NCBI GenBank assembly: GCA_045543675.1
Contig: JAZPXM010000161.1
Span: forward strand, 1-6,286
Direction of reading: 5' to 3'
Length of the DNA stretch: 6,286 bases
Origin: URNF01 sp045543675
Lineage (GTDB): Bacteria > Bacillota > Clostridia > Oscillospirales > Acutalibacteraceae
Part shown: in pieces, positions 1 through 5,873 of the stretch
How positions within the stretch are numbered: position 1 is the stretch's first letter
Layout: each line of letters begins with the position of its first letter
Made by a program: the position numbers and the translations under genes
Notes under the pieces: generated by a model
Seen by the model: the letters and a program-made list of their open reading frames with translations, nothing else
Told to the model about the DNA's origin: nothing
The model's database searches: none

Positions 1-2416
1 ATGGGACGCGTTGGAAATCGTTATCAAGGATCATCCCGTTATGCTCAACCGTGCGCCTACGTTGCACCGTTTGGGTATTCAGGCGTTTGAACCTGTGTTG
101 GTAGAAGGTCGTGCTATCAAACTGCATCCGTTGGTTTGTACCGCGTTCAACGCTGACTTTGACGGTGACCAGATGGCTGTGCACGTACCGCTGTCCGCAG
201 AAGCGCAGGCGGAAGCACGTTTCTTGATGTTGGCGGCAGGTAACTTGCTTAAACCGTCCGACGGTAAACCCGTTGCGGTACCGACGCAGGATATGATTCT
301 CGGTTCTTACTATTTGACCATCGTAAAACCGAATGAACCCGGCGAAGGAAAAGTGTTCCGTAATGAAAATGAAGCGCTGATGGCGTATGATGCGAAGGTC
401 GTGAGTTTACACGCACGTATCAAGGTGCGCCGTACGCTGGAAATCGACGGTGTGAAACAGACCCGTTTGGTAGAAACCACCGTTGGCCGCATTATTTTCA
501 ATACGCCTATTCCGCAGGACCTCGGTTTTGTGGACCGTACCGAAGAAGAAGGCAAATTCCAGTATGAAATCGACTTTAAAGTCGGTAAAAAACAGCTCTC
601 CAAGATCATTGAAAAATGTATCAAAGTGCACGGTGCCGCCCGCACTTCCGAAGTGCTGGATGCTATTAAAGCGCAGGGTTACAAATATTCTACCCGCGGT
701 GCATTGACCGTTGCTGTTTGCGACGCGGCGATCCCGCCGGAGAAACCCGCTCTCATTCAGGAAGCAGAAACCACCGTTGACGAGATCACCAGATACTATA
801 ATGAAGGTCTTATGAGTAACGAAGACCGTTACCGTGGTGTTATCGAAACGTGGAACGCGACCACCGATAAGGTGACCAAGGCGTTGAACGCCAATATGGA
901 CGAGTTCAACCCCATCTTTATGATGTCCGACTCCGGTGCGCGTGGTTCTATCAACCAGATTCGTCAGCTCGCTGGTATGCGTGGTCTTATCGCCAACACT
1001 TCCGGTCGTACCATCGAAGTACCGATTCGTGCCAGCTACCGCGAAGGCTTGAACATCTTGGAATACTTCATTTCTTCGCGTGGTGCCCGTAAAGGTTTGG
1101 CGGATACCGCTCTGCGTACCGCTGACTCGGGTTACTTGACCCGCCGTCTCGTAGACGTTTCGCAGGATGTTATCATCCGTGAGCAGGATTGCGGTACCAC
1201 CGACGGTATCGTTGTCCGTGACATCAAAGACGGCAACGAAATGATCGAACCGCTGGTAGAACGTCTGGTTGGTCGTTTCCTGTGCGAAGATTTCGTCGAT
1301 CCCAAGACCGGCGAAGTGGTTGTCAGCCGTCATAAGATGATGACCGACGCTGACGCGGAATTGCTCACCAAGACCTACGGTGTCACCGAGATCCGTATCC
1401 GTTCGGTGCTCGCATGTTCTGCACGCAGAGGCGTGTGTGCACATTGTTACGGTGCAAACCTTGCTACCGTTGACCCCGTTTCCGTGGGTGAAGCGGTTGG
1501 TATCATCGCGGCACAGTCTATCGGTGAACCCGGTACCCAGCTTACCATGCGTACCTTCCATACCGGTGGTATCGCATCTGCCGAAGATATTACACAGGGT
1601 CTGCCCCGTGTTGAAGAACTGTTTGAAGGCAGAAAACCGAAACATCTTGCTATCATCAGTGAGATCGACGGTGTGGTGCGTATGGGTGAAGAAAAGAAAA
1701 AACGTATGGTGTACGTGACCGCCGAAGACGGTTCGGACGAACGCTCTTACGTTATCACTTACGGTTCGCGTGTGCGCGTCAATGAAGGCGACGTCATTAA
1801 GAAAGGCGACCGTATCACCGAAGGTTCTGTCAACCCGCACGACATTCTTGCTGTGCAGGGCGAAGAAGCGGTACAGAACTACTTGATTATGGAAGTACAG
1901 CGCACCTACCGTATGCAGGGTGTTGACATCAACGATAAACACGTTGAAGTTATCGTTCGTCAGATGATGCGCAAAGTGCGTGTTGATGATGCAGGCAGCA
2001 CCAACCTGTTGGCAGGCGCTACCATTGACCGCACCGAACTGCGTGCGGAAAACGAAGCGGTACAGGCACGTATGGATGCAGGCGAAGAGGGCTTGACCCT
2101 TGCTACCGTGACCCCCATTCTGTTGGGTATCACCAAAGCGGCGCTTGCTACCGACAGTTTCTTGTCCGCCGCCTCTTTCCAGGAGACCACCCGCGTGTTG
2201 ACCGATGCCGCTATCAAAGGCAAGGTCGATCCGCTGCTCGGTCTTAAAGAAAACGTCATCATCGGTAAACTCATTCCCGCAGGTACGGGTTTGCAGGTTT
2301 ACAACGATGTTGAAGTTGTACACAAGGTCAATCCCGACAGTCCTTTTGCTGCCGCCTTGGAACAGATGATGGCAGAAGATGAAGAAGTTGAGTTAATTCC
2401 TGAAGAAGATGCTTGA
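1..2416 (+). CDS. rpoC: DNA-directed RNA polymerase subunit beta' (3' part, 804 codons)
   Basis: Catalytic beta' subunit of RNA polymerase. The 5' end lies outside the window: base 1 is the last base of a codon, and the frame runs from base 2 (WDALEIVIKDHPV) to TGA at 2414-2416. The Mg2+-binding NADFDGD motif of the active site is at 149-169. The F-loop/bridge-helix region follows, with SDSGARGS near 930 and the bridge helix at about 1052-1159 (ARKGLADTALRTADSGYL). Four cysteines of the second zinc site have codons at 1190, 1415, 1436 and 1445 (C-x74-C-x6-C-x2-C). The trigger loop lies at about 1481-1600 with its catalytic histidine codon at 1559. It runs uninterrupted into DITQGLPRVEELFE, so the SI3 insertion of E. 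coli is absent, as in Firmicutes. The C-terminus (IIGKLIPAGTG, then an acidic EEDEEVELIPEEDA tail) is complete. It is presumably co-transcribed with rpoB upstream. Identification is certain; only the N-terminal third is missing. Confidence 0.98.
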   Translation, partial: WDALEIVIKDHPVMLNRAPTLHRLGIQAFEPVLVEGRAIKLHPLVCTAFNADFDGDQMAVHVPLSAEAQAEARFLMLAAGNLLKPSDGKPVAVPTQDMILGSYYLTIVKPNEPGEGKVFRNENEALMAYDAKVVSLHARIKVRRTLEIDGVKQTRLVETTVGRIIFNTPIPQDLGFVDRTEEEGKFQYEIDFKVGKKQLSKIIEKCIKVHGAARTSEVLDAIKAQGYKYSTRGALTVAVCDAAIPPEKPALIQEAETTVDEITRYYNEGLMSNEDRYRGVIETWNATTDKVTKALNANMDEFNPIFMMSDSGARGSINQIRQLAGMRGLIANTSGRTIEVPIRASYREGLNILEYFISSRGARKGLADTALRTADSGYLTRRLVDVSQDVIIREQDCGTTDGIVVRDIKDGNEMIEPLVERLVGRFLCEDFVDPKTGEVVVSRHKMMTDADAELLTKTYGVTEIRIRSVLACSARRGVCAHCYGANLATVDPVSVGEAVGIIAAQSIGEPGTQLTMRTFHTGGIASAEDITQGLPRVEELFEGRKPKHLAIISEIDGVVRMGEEKKKRMVYVTAEDGSDERSYVITYGSRVRVNEGDVIKKGDRITEGSVNPHDILAVQGEEAVQNYLIMEVQRTYRMQGVDINDKHVEVIVRQMMRKVRVDDAGSTNLLAGATIDRTELRAENEAVQARMDAGEEGLTLATVTPILLGITKAALATDSFLSAASFQETTRVLTDAAIKGKVDPLLGLKENVIIGKLIPAGTGLQVYNDVEVVHKVNPDSPFAAALEQMMAEDEEVELIPEEDA

Positions 2417-2442
2417 CAAATGGGATAAACCCGTGTTATTAT
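2413..2442 (+). promoter_or_regulatory. Predicted sigma-A promoter for the rpsL operon, overlapping the rpoC stop
   Basis: A perfect -35 hexamer TTGACA (2413-2418) is followed after 18 nt by TATTAT (2437-2442), a 5/6 match to TATAAT. The TGA inside the -35 hexamer is the rpoC stop codon (2414-2416). Transcription would start at about 2448-2450, leaving a leader of about 135 nt before rpsL. The match to the housekeeping sigma consensus is direct from sequence; activity is inferred. The 18-nt spacer is one longer than optimal. Confidence 0.75.
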
Positions 2443-2462
2443 GATTAGCGTGCGAGATTTTG

Positions 2463-2497
2463 GTCGCAATTTCCTCTGAAAAAGGGGAAATTGCGGC
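2463..2497 (+). other. Leader hairpin 1 (14-bp stem, 7-nt loop)
   Basis: Bases 2463-2476 pair with 2484-2497 in 14 consecutive pairs (two are G-U), closing a UGAAAAA loop at 2477-2483. The core GCAATTTCC/GGAAATTGC is perfectly complementary. It begins about 14 nt after the predicted transcription start. The sequence after it (GGCTGTCTTGCGC) has no U run, so termination here is unlikely. It may stabilise the 5' end of the message or act as a protein-binding site. Confidence 0.55.
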
Positions 2498-2519
2498 TGT
2501 CTTGCGCTGTTTGGGTTTA

Positions 2520-2555
2520 ATTTTTAGGGAAAAACTGCGGTTTTTTCTTGAAAAT
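2520..2555 (+). other. Leader hairpin 2 (16-bp A/U-rich stem with UGCG tetraloop)
   Basis: Bases 2520-2535 pair with 2540-2555 in 16 consecutive pairs, three of them G-U, around the four-base loop TGCG at 2536-2539. The closing pair is C2535-G2540, giving C(UGCG)G, a member of the UNCG class of unusually stable tetraloops. The stem ends 14 nt before the Shine-Dalgarno of rpsL, leaving the ribosome site itself free. Pairing is read directly from sequence; function is unknown. Confidence 0.5.
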
Positions 2556-2569
2556 AGATATTTTGTGTG

Positions 2570-2577
2570 AGGAGGTG
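2570..2577 (+). promoter_or_regulatory. Ribosome binding site deciding the TTG start of rpsL
   Basis: AGGAGGTG is fully complementary to the anti-Shine-Dalgarno end of 16S rRNA. Counting from AGGAGG, the gap is 8 nt to TTG at 2584 but only 4 nt to the out-of-frame ATG at 2580, so spacing favours TTG. Confidence 0.85.
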
Positions 2578-2583
2578 TCATGA

Positions 2584-3003
2584 TTGCCTACTTTTAACCA
2601 GTTAGTCCGTAAGGGAAGAGAAGATCTCGAGAAAAAGGCGAAAGCCCCGGCGTTGTTACGTGGTTGGAACTCCAAAAAACGTATGCCTATCGAACAGCAT
2701 TCCCCGCAGAAACGTGGTGTGTGTACCGCGGTAAAAACCTCTACCCCCAAGAAGCCGAACTCTGCGCTTCGTAAGGTAGCCCGTGTACGTTTGTCCAACG
2801 GTGTTGAGGTTACCTCGTATATCCCCGGTGAAGGCCACAACCTGCAGGAGCATAGCGTGGTATTGATCCGTGGCGGCCGTGTTAAGGACCTGCCCGGTGT
2901 ACGTTATCACATTGTGCGTGGTACCTTGGATACCCAGGGTGTTGCCAAGAGAATGCAAGCTCGCTCCAAATACGGCGCGAAACGGCCCAAGGCCGGCAAA
3001 TAA
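2584..3003 (+). CDS. rpsL: 30S ribosomal protein S12
   Basis: Ribosomal protein S12 sits at the decoding centre of the 30S subunit and affects tRNA selection and accuracy. It is 139 residues, starting MPTFNQLVRKGRE as the family does. The start is TTG: the codon just before it (2581-2583) is an in-frame TGA, so no upstream start is possible. Compared with E. coli S12 (124 residues) it has the longer N-terminal region (about residues 13-40) typical of Firmicutes. The conserved loop TPKKPNSALRK has lysines at 56 and 57 (E. coli K42/K43), and RGGRVKDLPGVRYH has K101 and D102 (E. coli K87/D88). These are the streptomycin-sensitive wild-type residues, and D102 is the residue beta-methylthiolated in many bacteria. 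It heads the rpsL-rpsG-fusA-tuf group, with its own promoter at the end of rpoC. The identity and start are firm. Confidence 0.97.
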   Translation: MPTFNQLVRKGREDLEKKAKAPALLRGWNSKKRMPIEQHSPQKRGVCTAVKTSTPKKPNSALRKVARVRLSNGVEVTSYIPGEGHNLQEHSVVLIRGGRVKDLPGVRYHIVRGTLDTQGVAKRMQARSKYGAKRPKAGK

Positions 3004-3156
3004 TTCGACATTTTCACAGCGGCTACACTGTAGCGGCAGTTATATATATAGGAAGGGTTTGTGCTCTGCCTTGTGATACTGCCCCTTAGTGGTGCCAACG
3101 GAAGTATGTCACTTTCGAGTACCTATGATATCATCATTATGAAGGAGGGAAGTAAA
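3004..3156 (+). promoter_or_regulatory. Long rpsL-rpsG intercistronic spacer with candidate RNA structure
   Basis: There are 153 nt between the rpsL stop and the rpsG start, unusually long beside the 21-nt rpsG-fusA gap. Visible elements are: a small hairpin GCTAC-ACT-GTAGC (3022-3034) framed by the direct repeat AGCGGC (3018-3023, 3032-3037); a (TA)5 run (3041-3050); a possible stem of 3073-3080 with 3103-3112 (4+4 pairs, 2-nt bulge); and the palindrome ATGATATCAT (3125-3134). In E. coli the matching spacer is the binding site through which S7 represses the operon. A similar role here is an analogy only. I see no convincing promoter or terminator. Confidence 0.35.
3143..3148 (+). promoter_or_regulatory. 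Ribosome binding site deciding the GTG start of rpsG
   Basis: AGGAGG lies 8 nt before GTG at 3157. It overlaps codons that would be read if translation began at the in-frame ATG 3139 or further upstream, which supports GTG as the true start. Confidence 0.85.
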
Positions 3157-3627
3157 GTGCCCAGAAGAGGTTCTATCGCAAAGCGCGATGTTTTGCCCGA
3201 TCCGCTTTACAATTCCAAGTTGGTGACAAGACTCATCAACAACATTATGCTGGACGGTAAGAAGGGTGTTGCCCAGAAAATCGTCTATGACGCGTTCGAC
3301 ATTCTCCGTGAGAAAACCGAAAAGGAACCCCTCGAAGTTTTCGAAGCGGCAATGGAGAACATTATGCCTTTGCTGGAGGTAAAGGCTCGCCGTGTCGGCG
3401 GCGCTACCTACCAAGTTCCGATGGAAGTCCGTCCGGACCGCCGTCAGACTTTGGGTCTGCGTTGGTTGACCGTGTATTCCCGTGCACGCTCTGAACGTAC
3501 TATGAAAGAACGTTTGGCTAATGAAATCCTCGATGCCATCAACGGCAACGGCGGTGCAGCCAAGAAGCGTGAAGATACGCACAAGATGGCAGAGGCCAAC
3601 AAGGCGTTTGCTCACTACAGATGGTAA
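3157..3627 (+). CDS. rpsG: 30S ribosomal protein S7
   Basis: Ribosomal protein S7 is a primary 16S rRNA-binding protein that nucleates assembly of the 30S head and lies near the E site and mRNA exit channel. From the GTG start it is 156 residues (MPRRGSIAKRDVLPDPLYNSK), the same length as B. subtilis S7. The conserved beta-hairpin region VKARRVGGATYQVPMEVRP is at about 75-93, followed by LGLRWL (99-104). The C-terminus KKREDTHKMAEANKAFAHYRW is canonical and complete. The frame stays open upstream to GTG 3061, with in-frame ATGs at 3106 and 3139. These would add 6 to 32 residues without family support, and only GTG 3157 has a well-placed Shine-Dalgarno. It is followed after 21 nt by fusA, so the two are almost surely co-transcribed. 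In E. coli S7 is the operon's translational repressor; whether that holds here is unknown. Confidence 0.97.
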   Translation: MPRRGSIAKRDVLPDPLYNSKLVTRLINNIMLDGKKGVAQKIVYDAFDILREKTEKEPLEVFEAAMENIMPLLEVKARRVGGATYQVPMEVRPDRRQTLGLRWLTVYSRARSERTMKERLANEILDAINGNGGAAKKREDTHKMAEANKAFAHYRW

Positions 3628-3633
3628 TGGCGT

Positions 3634-3639
3634 AGGAGG
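3634..3639 (+). promoter_or_regulatory. Ribosome binding site of fusA
   Basis: AGGAGG lies 9 nt before ATG 3649, inside the 21-nt gap after the rpsG stop. The short gap and strong site suit efficient, possibly coupled, translation. Confidence 0.8.
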
Positions 3640-3648
3640 GAAAATTTT

Positions 3649-5733
3649 ATGGCTAGACAAGTTTCTCTTGAAATGACCAGAAATATCGGTATCATGGCGC
3701 ACATCGATGCCGGTAAGACCACCACTTCCGAACGTATCCTGTACTATACCGGCGTTAACTATAAAATGGGTGAAACCCATGACGGTGGCGCTACTATGGA
3801 CTGGATGGAGCAGGAACAGGAGCGTGGTATTACCATCACCTCCGCCGCTACCACTTGTTTCTGGAAAGAACATCGTATCAACATCATCGACACCCCCGGT
3901 CACGTGGACTTTACCGTAGAAGTGCAGCGCTCTTTGCGCGTACTCGACGGTTCTGTTACCGTGTTCTGCGCCAAGGGTGGCGTTGAACCGCAGTCTGAGA
4001 CTGTGTGGCGTCAGGCGGACGAATATAAAGTTCCGCGTATGGCGTATGTTAACAAGATGGACATCATGGGTGCGGACTTCTACAATGTTGTTCGCATGAT
4101 GAAAGACCGTCTGAAATGTAATGCTGTGCCGATCCAGTTGCCTATCGGCTCTGAAAACCTGTTCAAAGGTATCATCGACTTGGTCGAAATGAAAGCGTAT
4201 GTGTATTATGACGACCTGGGCAAAGATATCCGCGTGGAAGAAATTCCCGAAGATATGCAGGAATTGGCACAGAAATATCACGACGAACTGATCGAGCATG
4301 TTGCTGAGCAGGATGATGCGCTGATGGAAAAATTCTTTGAAGGTGAAGAACTCACCATCGAAGAAATCAAAGGTTGCATCCGTAAATCCACTATTGCCAA
4401 CACCATGGTTCCGGTTTGCTGCGGTACTTCCTACCGTAACAAAGGCGTGCAGAAATTGCTGGACGCTATCGTCGACTATATGCCCGCACCGACCGACGTT
4501 CCCGCTATCAAAGGTATCAATCCCGATACCGAAGAAGAGGAAGTACGTCATTCTTCCGATGCCGAACCGTTCGCTGCGTTGGCATTCAAAATTGCTACCG
4601 ACCCGTTTGTTGGTAAATTGTGCTTCTGCCGTGTATACTCCGGTACTTGCAAAGCGGGTACTACCGTATACAATGCAAGCAAAGACTCCAATGAACGTCT
4701 TGGCCGCATCCTGCAGATGCACTCTAACAACCGTAAAGATATCGATGAGATCTATGCGGGTGACATCGTTGCCGTTGTTGGCGTGAAGAACACCACCACC
4801 GGTGACACTCTTTGCGACGAGAAACATCCGGTCGTCTTGGAATCCATGAAATTCCCGGAACCGGTTATCCGCGTTGCTATCGAGCCGAAAACCAAAGCCG
4901 GTCAGGAGAAGATGGGTATCGCTCTCGCTAAATTGGCTGAAGAAGATCCGACCTTCCGTACCTACACCGACGAGGAAACCGGCCAGACCATCATCGCCGG
5001 TATGGGCGAACTGCACCTGGAAATTATCGTTGACCGTTTGCTCCGCGAATTCCGCGTAGAAGCGAATGTCGGCGCACCGCAGGTTGCGTACAAAGAAACC
5101 GTACGCAAAATGGCAGACGTGGATTGCAAATATGCACGTCAGTCCGGTGGTAAAGGTCAGTACGGTCACGTTAAGATCAAACTTGAACCCAACGAATCCG
5201 GCAAGGGTTACGAATTTGTAAACTCCATTGTCGGTGGTTCCATCCCGAAAGAATACATTCCTGCGGTTGACGCGGGTATCCAGGGCGCTATGATGTCCGG
5301 TGTTCTTGCGGGTTATAACGTTGTTGACGTGAAAGTTAATCTGTATGACGGTTCTTATCACGAAGTTGACTCTTCCGAAATGGCATTTAAGATCGCCGGT
5401 TCTATGGCGTTTAAAGAGGCTATGCGGAAAGCCGATCCGGTTTTGATGGAACCGATTATGAAAGTTGTTGTAACTGCGCCCGATGAATATATGGGCTTTG
5501 TTATCGGCGACGTAAGTTCTCGTCGTGGCCAGATGGAAGGCTCCGAGAACATCAACGGTGCCGTACAGGTACGCGCTTTCGTTCCGCTGTCCGAAATGTT
5601 CGGTTATGCAACCGACCTGCGTTCGGGCACCCAGGGCCGTGGCCAGTACGTGATGGAACCCAGCCATTACTCCGAAGTTCCGAAGAGTGTGGCGGATGAA
5701 ATCATCGCAAAACGTTCCAAGAAGGAAGACTAA
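3649..5733 (+). CDS. fusA: Elongation factor G
   Basis: Translational GTPase that moves tRNA and mRNA through the ribosome and, with ribosome recycling factor, splits it after termination. It is 694 residues, close to B. subtilis EF-G. GTPase motifs: G1 AHIDAGKT (17-24), G2 RGITI (59-63, Thr62), G3 DTPGH (81-85, catalytic His85), G4 NKMD (135-138). The G5 position reads CGTSYRNKG, where many EF-Gs have GSAFKNKG; it looks like an ordinary clostridial variant. Domain II is at about 302-390 and domain III from about 398, including GMGELHLEI at 451. Domain IV is at about 477-594, with its tip loop GSYHEVDSSE and His571, matching the histidine that enters the decoding centre (583 in E. coli). Domain V runs from about 595. 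All five domains are intact, and the sequence resembles canonical FusA rather than a duplicated EF-G2 or a TetM-like protection protein. It is the classical target of fusidic acid. Confidence 0.98.
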   Translation: MARQVSLEMTRNIGIMAHIDAGKTTTSERILYYTGVNYKMGETHDGGATMDWMEQEQERGITITSAATTCFWKEHRINIIDTPGHVDFTVEVQRSLRVLDGSVTVFCAKGGVEPQSETVWRQADEYKVPRMAYVNKMDIMGADFYNVVRMMKDRLKCNAVPIQLPIGSENLFKGIIDLVEMKAYVYYDDLGKDIRVEEIPEDMQELAQKYHDELIEHVAEQDDALMEKFFEGEELTIEEIKGCIRKSTIANTMVPVCCGTSYRNKGVQKLLDAIVDYMPAPTDVPAIKGINPDTEEEEVRHSSDAEPFAALAFKIATDPFVGKLCFCRVYSGTCKAGTTVYNASKDSNERLGRILQMHSNNRKDIDEIYAGDIVAVVGVKNTTTGDTLCDEKHPVVLESMKFPEPVIRVAIEPKTKAGQEKMGIALAKLAEEDPTFRTYTDEETGQTIIAGMGELHLEIIVDRLLREFRVEANVGAPQVAYKETVRKMADVDCKYARQSGGKGQYGHVKIKLEPNESGKGYEFVNSIVGGSIPKEYIPAVDAGIQGAMMSGVLAGYNVVDVKVNLYDGSYHEVDSSEMAFKIAGSMAFKEAMRKADPVLMEPIMKVVVTAPDEYMGFVIGDVSSRRGQMEGSENINGAVQVRAFVPLSEMFGYATDLRSGTQGRGQYVMEPSHYSEVPKSVADEIIAKRSKKED

Positions 5734-5778
5734 TTGCTTTTTGGACAACTTTTTGCCCGTTTTCAATAAAATTGTCGG

Positions 5779-5805
5779 AAAAAAAGTAGGTTTTCTATGG
5801 AAAAC
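5779..5805 (+). promoter_or_regulatory. Candidate UP-like A/T tracts upstream of the tuf promoter
   Basis: An A7 run (5779-5785), T4 (5791-5794) and A4 (5801-5804) sit just upstream of the tuf -35 hexamer, with centres about 10 bp apart. This is the position and composition of an UP element contacted by the RNA polymerase alpha C-terminal domain, or of bent DNA. The segment also holds a perfect 6-bp inverted repeat GTTTTC-TATG-GAAAAC (5790-5805). Function is inferred. Confidence 0.35.
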
Positions 5806-5807
5806 AC

Positions 5808-5836
5808 TTGCATTTCCCGATGATACTTGGTAAAAT
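5808..5836 (+). promoter_or_regulatory. Predicted extended -10 promoter for tuf
   Basis: TTGCAT (5808-5813) is followed by a 17-nt spacer and TAAAAT (5831-5836), a 5/6 match to the -10 consensus. TGG (5828-5830) directly before it forms an extended -10 TGn motif, common in Gram-positive promoters. The -35 is only half matched (TTG), which the extended -10 could offset. Initiation would be near 5843, giving a leader of about 45 nt. It would let tuf be expressed above the level set by read-through from fusA. Confidence 0.6.
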
Positions 5837-5847
5837 GGGCGTAGACA

Positions 5848-5872
5848 TTTGTCAAAGTTTTTTTGATACAAA
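5848..5872 (+). other. Small A/U-rich hairpin abutting the tuf Shine-Dalgarno
   Basis: TTTGTCAAA (5848-5856) pairs with TTTG (5862-5865) and ACAAA (5868-5872): nine pairs with a 2-nt bulge at 5866-5867 and a GTTTT loop. It ends one base before the Shine-Dalgarno. The stem is A/U-rich and probably weak, and it leaves the ribosome site unpaired. Confidence 0.3.
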
Positions 5873-5873
5873 A

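Larger units (their letters stand above)
2449..2583 (+). promoter_or_regulatory. Structured 5' leader of rpsL
   Basis: This is the non-coding leader between the predicted start site and rpsL. It can fold into two separate hairpins (2463-2497 and 2520-2555), joined by a 22-nt linker and followed by a 14-nt gap to the Shine-Dalgarno. Neither hairpin is followed by an uninterrupted U run, so it does not look like a simple intrinsic terminator. Ribosomal protein operons are often controlled through mRNA leaders bound by one of their products, and this would be a natural place for such control. That role is inference; I do not recognise the structure as a named leader family. Confidence 0.45.

Noticed and set aside
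407..2323. 638-codon open frame on the minus strand opposite rpoC
   Set aside because: It is the same codon-bias shadow; the sense strand encodes unmistakable RpoC with all active-site motifs.
2463..2497. Intrinsic terminator for rpoC
   Set aside because: The stem is good, but the following bases (GGCTGTCTTGCGC) contain no U run.
2520..2560. Intrinsic terminator or attenuator at hairpin 2
   Set aside because: The T6 run is part of the 3' arm itself, and the stem is followed by AGATATTTTGTG rather than a clean U run. Attenuation cannot be excluded but is not supported.
2580..2597. Separate leader-peptide gene MIAYF
   Set aside because: Five codons, with the Shine-Dalgarno too close to its ATG and overlapping the true rpsL start. 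It is kept as an observation, not a gene.
2656..2958. Minus-strand open frame of 100 codons inside rpsL, and other short frames overlapping rpoC, fusA and tuf
   Set aside because: All are shadows of clearly identified conserved genes, without independent start signals or family resemblance.
3013..3046. Internal promoter before rpsG (TTCACA with TATATA)
   Set aside because: The hexamers are 22 nt apart, too far for a sigma-A promoter, and the TA run gives a -10-like match by composition alone.
5737..5786. fusA terminator from the imperfect inverted repeat (GACAA/TTGTC with flanking T and A runs)
   Set aside because: It has five solid pairs plus broken A/T pairing, a long loop, and A rather than T after the repeat. 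It does not fit an intrinsic terminator on the + strand.
5790..5805. Terminator or operator at GTTTTC-TATG-GAAAAC
   Set aside because: Only six A/T-rich pairs and no T run follow. It overlaps the UP-like region, and with no known regulator match an operator call is unsupported.
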